Source: Jiangella alba | GTDB lineage: Bacteria > Actinomycetota > Actinomycetes > Jiangellales > Jiangellaceae | Length of the DNA: 64,000 nt | NCBI RefSeq assembly: GCF_900106035.1 | Contig: NZ_FNUC01000003.1 | Coordinates: forward strand, 1 to 64,000 | Direction of reading: 5' to 3' | Shown: positions 32,831 to 40,750 of the stretch, one piece after another | Layout of the letters: the number at the start of each line of letters is the position of its first letter | Position numbering within the stretch: position 1 is the stretch's first letter | Position numbers and translations under genes: made by a program | The notes under the pieces: model-generated | Seen by the model: the letters and a program-made list of their open reading frames with translations, nothing else | Database searches by the model: none | Told to the model about the DNA's origin: nothing

Positions 32831-34272
32831 CAGTGCTCGCCCTTCAGGTATGCCAGGAGACCGTGCCGGCCGCCCTCGCGGCCGTAGCCCGACTCCTTGT
32901 AGCCGCCGAACGGCGACGTGGGGTCGAACCGGTTGAACGTGTTGGCCCACACGACGCCGGCCCGCAGCTGCTGCGCCATGGACAGGATGCGCGAGCCCTT
33001 CTCCGTCCACACACCCGCGGACAGCCCGAACGGCGTGTTGTTGGCCTTCTCGACCGCCTCGGCCGGGGTGCGGAACGTCAGCACCGACAGGACCGGGCCG
33101 AAGATCTCCTCGCGGGCGATGCGGTGCGCCTGCGTGACGCCGGTGAACAGCGTCGGCGGGAACCAGAAGCCGCGCTCGGGCAGCTCGCACTCGGGCGACC
33201 AGCGCTGGGCCCCTTCGGCCTCGCCGACCTCGGACAGCTCGCGGATGCGGGCCAGCTGCTCGGCGGAGTTGATGGCGCCGATGTCGGTGTTCTTGTCGAG
33301 CGGGTCGCCGACGCGCAGCGTGCCGAGCCGCCGCTTCAGCCGGCCCAGGACGTCGTCGTAGACCGACTCCTGCACCAGCAGCCGCGAGCCCGCGCAGCAC
33401 ACGTGCCCCTGGTTGAAGAAGATGCCGTTGACGATGCCCTCGACCGCCTGGTCGATGGGCGCGTCGTCGAACACGATGTTCGCGGCCTTGCCGCCGAGCT
33501 CGAGCGTCGCCTTCTTGGTGGTGCCGGCGACACTGCGGGCGATCTGCTTGCCGACCTCGGTGGACCCGGTGAACGCGACCTTGTCGACGCCGGGGTGCTC
33601 GACCAGCGCGCGGCCGGTGTCGCCGGCGCCGGTGAGGATGTTGACGACGCCCGGCGGGAGGTCGGCCTGCTGGCAGATCTCGGCGAACAGCAGCGCCGTC
33701 AGCGGGGTGGTCTCGGCCGGCTTGAGCACGACGGTGTTGCCGGCGGCCAGCGCGGGCGCGATCTTCCACGACAGCATGAGCAGCGGGAAGTTCCACGGGA
33801 TGACCTGGGCGGCGACGCCGTACGGCTTCGGGTCGGGACCGGCGCCGGCCCACGCCAGCTTGTCGGCCCAGCCGGCGTAGTAGAAGAAGTGCGCCGCGAC
33901 CAGCGGGATGTCGACGTCGCGGGACTCGCGGATCGGCTTGCCGTTGTCGATGGACTCGAGGACGGCCAGTTCGCGGGCGCGCTCCTGGATGATGCGGGCG
34001 ATGCGGAACAGGTACTTGCCGCGGTCGCGTCCCGACAGCTTCGACCACGTGCGCTCGTAGGCACGGCGGGCCGCCTGGACCGCCTTGTCGACGTCCGCGG
34101 CGCCGGCCGAGGCGATCTCGGCCAGCACCTCCTCGGTGGCCGGGTTGACCGACTTGAACGTCGAGCCGTCGACGGGCTCGGCGAACTCGCCGTTCACGAA
34201 CAGCCCGTACGAGCTGCGGATGTCGACGATGGCCTGCGACTCCGGCGCTGGCGCGTACTCGAACTTCGTCAT
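32830..34272 (-). CDS. NAD(P)-dependent aldehyde dehydrogenase
   Basis: A 480-residue full-length enzyme. It has 'QVIPWNFPLLMLSWKIAPALAAGN' (oxyanion Asn and cofactor contacts), 'FTGSTEVGKQI', 'LELGGKAANIVF' (general-base Glu) and 'FFNQGHVCCAGSRLLVQ' with the nucleophilic Cys, here a Cys-Cys pair. 'EEIFGPVLSV' follows. The start is taken at MTKFEYAP, where homology begins. Location next to deoC suggests oxidation of acetaldehyde from deoxyribose breakdown. It forms a two-gene operon with the truncated homologue. Confidence 0.92.
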   Translation of the reverse strand: MTKFEYAPAPESQAIVDIRSSYGLFVNGEFAEPVDGSTFKSVNPATEEVLAEIASAGAADVDKAVQAARRAYERTWSKLSGRDRGKYLFRIARIIQERARELAVLESIDNGKPIRESRDVDIPLVAAHFFYYAGWADKLAWAGAGPDPKPYGVAAQVIPWNFPLLMLSWKIAPALAAGNTVVLKPAETTPLTALLFAEICQQADLPPGVVNILTGAGDTGRALVEHPGVDKVAFTGSTEVGKQIARSVAGTTKKATLELGGKAANIVFDDAPIDQAVEGIVNGIFFNQGHVCCAGSRLLVQESVYDDVLGRLKRRLGTLRVGDPLDKNTDIGAINSAEQLARIRELSEVGEAEGAQRWSPECELPERGFWFPPTLFTGVTQAHRIAREEIFGPVLSVLTFRTPAEAVEKANNTPFGLSAGVWTEKGSRILSMAQQLRAGVVWANTFNRFDPTSPFGGYKESGYGREGGRHGLLAYLKGEH

Positions 34273-34403
34273 GGTGATCAGTCCAGCGTCACGTAGGTGT
34301 CCGTCACGTTTCCCAGGGTAGACGTTCGCGGGCGGTCTACGAGCCGTGCGGCCCTGGCGCCACCCTGGGGGCCCTGCCACCATGAGGTCCGGGGGCGAAC
34401 AGG

Positions 34404-35615
34404 ATGAGCCATCGGGGGCGACGGCCGCCGGCGCTGCGGCGACTGGCGGCGCTCGGAGCGGACCGGTCGGCCGGTGAGGACGACCGGCTGCGGCGCTCCA
34501 CGCTGGTGCTGTCGACCGGACTGGTGTGCGCGCTGACGCCGTTCTGGATCGTCACCTACCTCCTGCTCGGGCTGCCGGTGGCGGCGCTGATCCCGCTGGC
34601 CTATCTCGTGGTGTCGCTCGGTTCGCTGGCGTGGTTCGCGCGGACCCGGCGGTTCGCCACGTTCCGGGCGACGCAGCTGGCGATGATGCTCGTCCTGCCC
34701 TTCGCCCTGCAGTGGTCGCTGGGCGGGTTCGCCGCGTCGGGTGCGGTGTCGCTGTGGGCGCTGTCGGCCGCGCTCGGCGCGCTGCTGTTCATGGGCTCGG
34801 GCGAGGCGATCCCCTGGTTCGCCGCCTACCTCACGCTCCTGGTGGTCTCGGTGCTGGTGGAGCCGCTGCTGGAACCCGCCGGCATCCCCGGCGGCGTGCT
34901 CGTCGCGTTCTTCGCCGGCAACCTCGCCGGGCCGTCCCTGGTCGCGTACCTGCTGCTGCAGTACTTCGTCCGCGGCCGCGATCGCGAGCACGTCCGCTCG
35001 GAGCGGCTGCTGCTGAACGTGCTGCCCGCCCCGGTCGCCGCGCGGCTCAAGCGGCGCGACGCGATCATCGCCGACCGTCACGAGGCCACGGTCCTGTTCG
35101 CCGACATCGTCGACTTCACGCCGCTGTCGGCGGCGCTGCCACCGGAGGAGGTGGTGCGGCTCCTCGACGGCGTCTTCAGCGCCTTCGACCGGCTGGCCGA
35201 CGAGCACGGGCTGGAGAAGATCAAGACGATCGGCGACGCCTACATGGTGGCCGGCGGCGTCCCGGTGCCGCGTGAGGACCATTGTGCGGCCGTCGCGGAC
35301 ATGGCGCTCGCGATGCTGCGGGAGTGCGAGCGCCGTGGTGCCGGCCCGGACGGCCTGCGGTTCCGGATCGGCATGGACACCGGGCCGGTGGTGGCCGGTG
35401 TGATCGGCCGGCGCAAGTTCATCTACGACCTGTGGGGCGACACCGTCAACACCGCCAGCCGCATGGAGAGCCACGGCGTGCCGGGCGCGATCCAGGTCTC
35501 GGCCCGGGTGCACGAGCGGCTGCGGGAGCGCTATCTCTTCCGGTCGCGCGGGACCATCGACGTCAAGGGCAAGGGCCCGATGCCGACGTGGCTGCTGCTG
35601 GGCCCCGACCGCTGA
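34404..35615 (+). CDS. Membrane-bound class III adenylate/guanylate cyclase
   Basis: A 403-residue protein. The first ~190 residues hold about six membrane helices. A short linker ('RSERLLLNVLPAPVAARLK') leads to the catalytic domain at ~215-400. 'TVLFADIVDFTPLSA' gives one metal Asp, 'IKTIGDAYMVAGGVP' the substrate Lys and second metal Asp, and 'DLWGDTVNTASRMES' the adenine/transition-state Asp, Asn and Arg. All catalytic residues are present and the Lys/Asp pair favours ATP. This is the mycobacterial/actinobacterial six-helix type with no HAMP domain. Likely makes cAMP; it stands alone between the ALDH pair (divergent) and the BNR-repeat gene. Confidence 0.93.
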   Translation: MSHRGRRPPALRRLAALGADRSAGEDDRLRRSTLVLSTGLVCALTPFWIVTYLLLGLPVAALIPLAYLVVSLGSLAWFARTRRFATFRATQLAMMLVLPFALQWSLGGFAASGAVSLWALSAALGALLFMGSGEAIPWFAAYLTLLVVSVLVEPLLEPAGIPGGVLVAFFAGNLAGPSLVAYLLLQYFVRGRDREHVRSERLLLNVLPAPVAARLKRRDAIIADRHEATVLFADIVDFTPLSAALPPEEVVRLLDGVFSAFDRLADEHGLEKIKTIGDAYMVAGGVPVPREDHCAAVADMALAMLRECERRGAGPDGLRFRIGMDTGPVVAGVIGRRKFIYDLWGDTVNTASRMESHGVPGAIQVSARVHERLRERYLFRSRGTIDVKGKGPMPTWLLLGPDR

Positions 35616-35703
35616 TCGCGATTGTCCGTACCGGTGTTTGCGCGGGTCGCGCTGCGGTGCCAGCGTCGAGAAGCGTGTGAATCGATCTCGGGGGGCGATC
35701 TCC

Positions 35704-37227
35704 ATGCCCAGACGGCGAACTCTCACGTTCACAGCCGGTGCCGCGTTCCTCGTGGCCGGAGCGATCCCGGCGATCGCCGGGCCGCTGGCCACCGGCCCGC
35801 TGGTCCAGGTGTCGGGGACGAGTCCGTTCCTCGGCTGCACCGCGGACGGCGTCGACGACCAGTCCGGGACGGTCTTCCTCAACAGCGAGGTGGAGCCGTT
35901 CGTCGATGTGAGTCCGGCCGACCCGGACGACGTCGCCGGCATCTGGCAGGCCGACCGCTGGGACAACGGCGGTGCCCGCGGCCTGGTCGCGGGGGTCAGC
36001 CAGGACGGCGGCAGCACCTGGCAGCAGGTGCCCGTCCCGGGCATCACGCTGTGCTCCGGCGGGACGTACGACCGCGCGACCGATCCGTGGGTCTCGTTCG
36101 CCCCGGACGGACGGCTGCACCAGCTGGCGCTGTCGTTCAACGACGTCGCGCCGCCGTTCGAACCGCGCGACTTCGACCACGCCCTGCTGGCCAGCTACTC
36201 CGCCGACGGGGGCCTGACCTGGAGCGACCCGGTCGAGGTGATCCGCGACCTGGACGCGAACGTCTTCAACGACAAGCAGTCCATCACCGCCGACCCCACC
36301 GACCCGGACCTCGTGTACGCCGTCTGGGACCGGCTGGTCTTCCCGGGCAGTGAGCGCGCCAGCGTGATCGCCGGCTTCGTCACCCAGGCGTTCTCCGGGC
36401 CGGCGTGGTTCGCCCGCAGCACGGACGGCGGAGTGACGTGGGAGGCGCCGAAGGCGATCTACGACCCGGGCATGCGCGACCAGACCATCGGCAACCAGAT
36501 CGCCGTCCAGCCCGACGGCACGCTGGTGAACGTCTTCAACGAGATCCGCAACGACAACAGCGGCGGCCACCGCGGCAACAACGTCGCCGTGATGCTCTCC
36601 GACGACCAGGGCGTCACCTGGTCGGACCGGATCTTCGTCAGCCGGCTCGGCACCGTCGAGATCACCGACCCTGACACCGGCGACCCCGTCCGGACCGGCG
36701 ACATCATCCCCGACATCGCGGTCGACCGGGACAACGGTGCGTTGTACGCCGTGTGGCAGGACGCCCGGTTCAGCGGCGGCGAGTTCGACAGCATCGCCTT
36801 CTCACAGTCGCTCGACGGCGGGCTCACCTGGTCCGAGCCGATCAAGGTGAACCTGACGCCCGGCACCGTGCCGCCCGGCAACCAGCAGGCGTTCACGGCG
36901 TCGGTGCACGTGGCGGACGACGGGACCATCGGCGTGACGTACTACGACTTCCGCAACAACACGCCGTCGGCGACGACGCTGCCCACCGACTACTGGCTGG
37001 TGCACTGCCACCCGGCGACGCCGGCGAGCTGCGCCGACGAGGCGAACTGGACCGACGAGGTGCGGCTCACGAACGCGCCGTTCGACATGCGGCTGGCGCC
37101 GTTCGCGCTCGGGTTCTTCACCGGTGACTACGAGGGTCTGTCGAACATCGGGACGGACTTCGCGGCGTTCTTCTCCCAGTCGCACGGCACCGACCCGGCC
37201 AGCACGTTCTTCCGGACGGCCGGGTGA
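35704..37227 (+). CDS. Secreted BNR/Asp-box (sialidase-like) propeller protein
   Basis: A 507-residue protein with a signal peptide (residues 1-~26, 'RRRTLTFTAGAAFLVAGAIPAIAG'-type, with Ala-Gly cleavage). At least five Asp boxes (S-x-D-x-G-x-T-W) mark beta-propeller blades: 'SQDGGSTW', 'SADGGLTW', 'STDGGVTW', 'SDDQGVTW' and 'SLDGGLTW'. This is the sialidase/exo-alpha-sialidase-like fold, but the catalytic Arg triad of true sialidases could not be assigned, so glycan hydrolysis is unproven. The ATG at 35704 gives the signal peptide. Convergent with deoC, 7 bp away. Confidence 0.85.
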   Translation: MPRRRTLTFTAGAAFLVAGAIPAIAGPLATGPLVQVSGTSPFLGCTADGVDDQSGTVFLNSEVEPFVDVSPADPDDVAGIWQADRWDNGGARGLVAGVSQDGGSTWQQVPVPGITLCSGGTYDRATDPWVSFAPDGRLHQLALSFNDVAPPFEPRDFDHALLASYSADGGLTWSDPVEVIRDLDANVFNDKQSITADPTDPDLVYAVWDRLVFPGSERASVIAGFVTQAFSGPAWFARSTDGGVTWEAPKAIYDPGMRDQTIGNQIAVQPDGTLVNVFNEIRNDNSGGHRGNNVAVMLSDDQGVTWSDRIFVSRLGTVEITDPDTGDPVRTGDIIPDIAVDRDNGALYAVWQDARFSGGEFDSIAFSQSLDGGLTWSEPIKVNLTPGTVPPGNQQAFTASVHVADDGTIGVTYYDFRNNTPSATTLPTDYWLVHCHPATPASCADEANWTDEVRLTNAPFDMRLAPFALGFFTGDYEGLSNIGTDFAAFFSQSHGTDPASTFFRTAG

Positions 37228-37234
37228 CCGGAGG

Positions 37235-38191
37235 TCAGTCGAGGGTGAAGTAGTCGGGGCCCGCGTAGCGGCCGGTGGCGAGCTTCTGCCGCTGCATGAG
37301 CAGGTCGTTGAGCAGGCTGGACGCGCCCAGCCGGAACCAGTCGGGGTCGAGCCAGTCGTCGCCCGCGGTCTCGTTGACCAGGACCAGGTACTTGATGGCG
37401 TCCTTGCTGGTGCGGATGCCGCCGGCCGGCTTCACCCCGACCTGGCGGCCGGTGGCCTCGCGGAAGTCGCGGACCGCCTCGAGCATGACCAGCGTGACGG
37501 GCAGCGTGGCGGCCGGCGCGACCTTGCCGGTGCTGGTCTTGATGAAGTCGGCGCCGGCCAGCATGGCCAGCCACGACGCCCTTCTGACGTTGTCGTAGGT
37601 GGCGAGCTCGCCGGTCTCGAGGATGACCTTGAGGTGGGCGTCGCCGGCGGCCTGCTTGACCGCGACGATCTCGTCGAACACCGCGCCGTAGCGGCCGGCC
37701 AGGAACGCGCCGCGGTCGATGACCATGTCGACCTCGTCGGCGCCGGCCGCGACCGCGTCGCGGGTGTCGGCCTCCTTGATCGCCAGGCTGGTGCGTCCGG
37801 ACGGGAACCCGGTGGCGACGCTGGCCACCTTGACCTTTCGGTGAGCGCCGCCGAGTGCTTCCACCGCCGTGGCGACGAGGTCGGGGTAGACGCAGATGGC
37901 GGCGACCTGGGGGACCGTGCGGTCCGACGGGTCGGGGCGCAGCGCCTTGGCGCACAGCGCCCGCACCTTGCCCGGGGTGTCCTGGCCCTCCAGCGTCGTC
38001 AGGTCGATCATCGAGATGGCGAGGTCGATGGCGTACTGCTTGGCCGTGGTCTTGATGGACCGCGTGCCCAGCGTGGCCGCCCGGGCCTCGGCGCCGGTCT
38101 GGTCGACCCCCGGCAGGCCGTGCAGGAAGCGGCGCAACGACGCCTCGGAGGAGGCGATGTCGGACAGGCGCGCATCGTCGAGCGTGGTCAC
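37235..38191 (-). CDS. deoC: Deoxyribose-phosphate aldolase
   Basis: A 318-residue TIM-barrel class I aldolase that splits 2-deoxyribose-5-phosphate into glyceraldehyde-3-phosphate and acetaldehyde. It has 'KVASVATGFPSGRTSLAIK', 'EVDMVIDRGAFLAG' and the Schiff-base region 'ADFIKTSTGKVAPAATL', with the second Lys in 'VGVKPAGGIRT'. It is longer than the ~220-residue E. coli-like core because of N- and C-terminal extensions, as in the actinobacterial/eukaryotic DERA subgroup. It completes the pathway from DeoA and the mutase. Divergent from the HisD-like gene; the LacI operator at 38260 lies in the shared gap. Confidence 0.95.
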   Translation of the reverse strand: MTTLDDARLSDIASSEASLRRFLHGLPGVDQTGAEARAATLGTRSIKTTAKQYAIDLAISMIDLTTLEGQDTPGKVRALCAKALRPDPSDRTVPQVAAICVYPDLVATAVEALGGAHRKVKVASVATGFPSGRTSLAIKEADTRDAVAAGADEVDMVIDRGAFLAGRYGAVFDEIVAVKQAAGDAHLKVILETGELATYDNVRRASWLAMLAGADFIKTSTGKVAPAATLPVTLVMLEAVRDFREATGRQVGVKPAGGIRTSKDAIKYLVLVNETAGDDWLDPDWFRLGASSLLNDLLMQRQKLATGRYAGPDYFTLD

Positions 38192-38259
38192 GCATCGAGT
38201 CTAGGCCGCTCGTCCGTCATCCGAGATCCGGCCGGGTCTGGCCTCCTGCCGGGCGGCGG

Positions 38260-38275
38260 GTGTATACGTATACAC
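38260..38275. promoter_or_regulatory. LacI-family operator
   Basis: GTGTATACGTATACAC is a perfect 16-bp palindrome with the central CG typical of LacI/GalR operators. It ends exactly at the ATG of the HisD-like gene (38276), so repressor binding would cover the start region and any -10. The presumptive repressor is encoded one gene downstream. It may also affect the divergent deoC 69 bp away. Confidence 0.8.
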
Positions 38276-39595
38276 ATGCTGACGCTCAAGGATCGTTCCG
38301 CCGCCGTGGACCGCAGCGCCGAGGCCGCCGCCGTCACCGCCACCGTCGCGAGCATGCTGGCCGAGATCGAGGCCGGGGGCGACGCCGCCGTCCGGAAGTA
38401 CTCCGAGCAGCTGGACTCCTGGTCGCCGCCGTCGTTCCGGCTGACCGAGGAGGAGATCGAGCGGATCGTCGCGACGGTGCCGGAACAGGCGCTGGACGAC
38501 ATCCGGTTCGCGCAGGCGCAGGTGCGCGCGTTCGCCGAGCGGCAGCTGGCGTCGATGCACGAGTTCGAGGTCGAGACGCTGCCGGGCGTGCGCCTCGGGC
38601 AGAAGCACCTGCCGATCGCGTCCGTCGGCGCCTACATCCCGGGCGGGCGCTACCCGCTGACCGCGTCGGCGCACATGACGATCGTGACGGCGAAGGTGGC
38701 CGGCGTGCCGCGGGTGGCGGCCTGCACGCCGCCGATCCGCGGCGAGATCCCCGCCGCGACGATCGCGGCGATGTCGCTGGCCGGCGCCGACGAGATCTAC
38801 CTGCTCGGCGGCGTCCAGGCCATCGGCACGCTGGCGCTGGGCACCGAGACCGTGCCGCGGGTCGACCTCATCGCCGGGCCGGGCAACGCCTACGTCGCCG
38901 AGGCGAAGAAGCAGCTCTACGGCCGCGTCGGGCTGGACCTGTTCGCCGGGCCGACGGAGATCCTGGTGCTCGCCGACGAGACCGCCGACCCGTTCACCGT
39001 CGCCGTCGACCTGCTGTCGCAGGCCGAGCACGGGCCCGACTCGCCCGCCGTCCTCATCACCACCAGCGAATCGGTGGCGCGGGCCGCCCTCGCCCACGTC
39101 GAGGAGATCCTCCCCGGCATGCCGACGAAGGACATGGCCGAACCGGCCTGGCGCAACCACGGCGAGGTGCACGTCGCCGCCTCGCTGGACGAGGCGTACG
39201 CGCTGGTCGACGAGCGGGCGTTCGAGCACGTCGAGGTGCTGACGGCGGACCCGCGGGCGGCGCTGGACCGGCTGCGCAACTACGGCAGCCTGTTCCTCGG
39301 GTCGCTGACCACGGTGTCGTACGGCGACAAGGTCATCGGCACCAACCACGTGCTGCCGACGCGCGGCGCCGCCCGCTACACCGGCGGGCTGTGGGTCGGG
39401 AAGTACCTCAAGACCGTCACGTACCAGGAGATCACCGACCCGGCGTCCAGCGCGCTGCTCGGCGAGGTGTGCGGCCGTGCGTCGCGGGTCGAGCTGTTCG
39501 AGGGGCACGCCCGCTCCGGCGACATCCGCGCGGCGGCGCACACCGGCGCGACGCTGCCGTGGACGGACCACGCGTTCGGGGCCGTGCGAGACTGA
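38276..39595 (+). CDS. Histidinol-dehydrogenase-family oxidoreductase
   Basis: A 439-residue HisD-family protein with the usual blocks 'YIPGGRYPLTASAHM', 'GADEIYLLGGVQAIGTLALG', 'IAGPGNAYVAEAKKQLYG', 'FAGPTEILVLADE' and 'SQAEHGPDSPAVLIT' (zinc/substrate Gln-His). The catalytic segment is 'WRNHGEVHV' instead of the APEHLEL of true HisD; this, the LacI partner and the lack of other his genes argue for a HisD paralogue acting on another alcohol, such as the sulfopropanediol dehydrogenases (inference). The start abuts the operator; it lies 5 bp before lacI. Confidence 0.8.
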   Translation: MLTLKDRSAAVDRSAEAAAVTATVASMLAEIEAGGDAAVRKYSEQLDSWSPPSFRLTEEEIERIVATVPEQALDDIRFAQAQVRAFAERQLASMHEFEVETLPGVRLGQKHLPIASVGAYIPGGRYPLTASAHMTIVTAKVAGVPRVAACTPPIRGEIPAATIAAMSLAGADEIYLLGGVQAIGTLALGTETVPRVDLIAGPGNAYVAEAKKQLYGRVGLDLFAGPTEILVLADETADPFTVAVDLLSQAEHGPDSPAVLITTSESVARAALAHVEEILPGMPTKDMAEPAWRNHGEVHVAASLDEAYALVDERAFEHVEVLTADPRAALDRLRNYGSLFLGSLTTVSYGDKVIGTNHVLPTRGAARYTGGLWVGKYLKTVTYQEITDPASSALLGEVCGRASRVELFEGHARSGDIRAAAHTGATLPWTDHAFGAVRD

Positions 39596-39600
39596 CCGGC

Positions 39601-40581
39601 ATGGCCCCTGGACGTCCTCCCACCAGCGTCGACGTCGCGCGGGCGGCGGGCACGTCGCAGGCGACGGTGTCGCGGGCGCTCAACGGCGGGCGGGTGGCGG
39701 CGGCCACCCGCGACCGCATCCTGGCCATCAGCCGCGAGCTCGGCTACACCCCCAACGCGGCGGCCCGGTCGATGGTGACCAGCCGGACCGGTCTGGTCGG
39801 CGTCGTCGTGTCGGACCTCACCAACCCGTTCTACCCGGAGTTCCTGGAAGAGATCGCCGCCTGCCTTGCGGGCCGGCGGCAGCACATGGTGCTGCAGAAC
39901 GCCGGCGAGTCGGTCGAGCTGCTGCTGCAGCAACGCGTCGACGGCATCGTGTTCACCGCCGCGGTCGAGGGGTCGACGGCGGTGGCGGACCTGGTGGCGC
40001 GCCGGTTCCCGGTGGTGCTGGCCAACCGGGTCCTGGACGCCGCCTGCGACACCGTCGAGGGCGACCACCCGGCCGGCGCCGCCGCCGTCGTCGACCACCT
40101 GGCCGGGCTGGGGCACCGGCGCATCGCGGTGCTGGCCGGGCTGCCCGGCGCGAGCACGTCGGCGCGGCGGCTGGCCGGGATCCGTTCACGGCTGTCGGCG
40201 CTCGGCCTGCCGGCGGCGACCGTCGTCGAGACCGGGTTCGACTACGCCCGCGCCGTCGCGGCGGCGACGTCGCTGCTGACCGGGTCGTCGCCTCCGTCGG
40301 CGATCGTCGGGCTGAACGACCAGGTCGCGTTCGCCGCCCTCAACGCGGCCGCCGCCCTGGGCGTCGCGGTGCCGTCGCGGCTGTCCGTCGCCGGCTTCGA
40401 CGACGTCCGCCAGGCGTCGTGGCCCACCATCGGGCTGACGACGGTGCGGCAGCCGCAGGCCGCGATGGCCGCCCGCTCCGTCGCGCTGCTGAACGAGCGC
40501 ATCGACGACCCCGCGCTGCCGCCGCGGCACGAGGTGCTGCCGGCCGAGCTCGTCGTCCGCTCGACGACCGGCCCGGCCTAG
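39601..40581 (+). CDS. LacI-family transcriptional regulator
   Basis: A 326-residue protein. An N-terminal HTH with 'TSVDVARAAGTSQATVSRALNGG' and hinge ('LGYTPNAAARSMVTSRT') is followed by a periplasmic-binding-protein-like sensor from 'VGVVVSDLTNPFYPEF'. The segment 'VAGFDDVRQASWPTIGLTTVRQP' is the conserved C-lobe. The effector is unknown but presumably the substrate of the HisD-like enzyme encoded just upstream. The perfect palindrome before that gene is the expected binding site. Confidence 0.92.
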   Translation: MAPGRPPTSVDVARAAGTSQATVSRALNGGRVAAATRDRILAISRELGYTPNAAARSMVTSRTGLVGVVVSDLTNPFYPEFLEEIAACLAGRRQHMVLQNAGESVELLLQQRVDGIVFTAAVEGSTAVADLVARRFPVVLANRVLDAACDTVEGDHPAGAAAVVDHLAGLGHRRIAVLAGLPGASTSARRLAGIRSRLSALGLPAATVVETGFDYARAVAAATSLLTGSSPPSAIVGLNDQVAFAALNAAAALGVAVPSRLSVAGFDDVRQASWPTIGLTTVRQPQAAMAARSVALLNERIDDPALPPRHEVLPAELVVRSTTGPA

Positions 40582-40750
40582 CCTCGACGTCGGCGCGAGC
40601 CAGTCGATCCAGACAATCATCCCGTGTGGACGAGGCGTGAACGGGGTTCGTCGCTCCACAATCGCCTGGAGAGCCCGGCGTCGCGAGACTGCCGTCCGAG
40701 TGCACGCAGCCTCGCGCGCCGATCATCCCCGGCGCGAGGGGACGGAGACG

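Noticed and set aside
38276-39595. Annotation as biosynthetic histidinol dehydrogenase (hisD)
   Set aside because: No other his genes are adjacent, a LacI regulator and operator are dedicated to it, and the catalytic segment differs from the APEHLEL type. It is kept only as a HisD-family enzyme.
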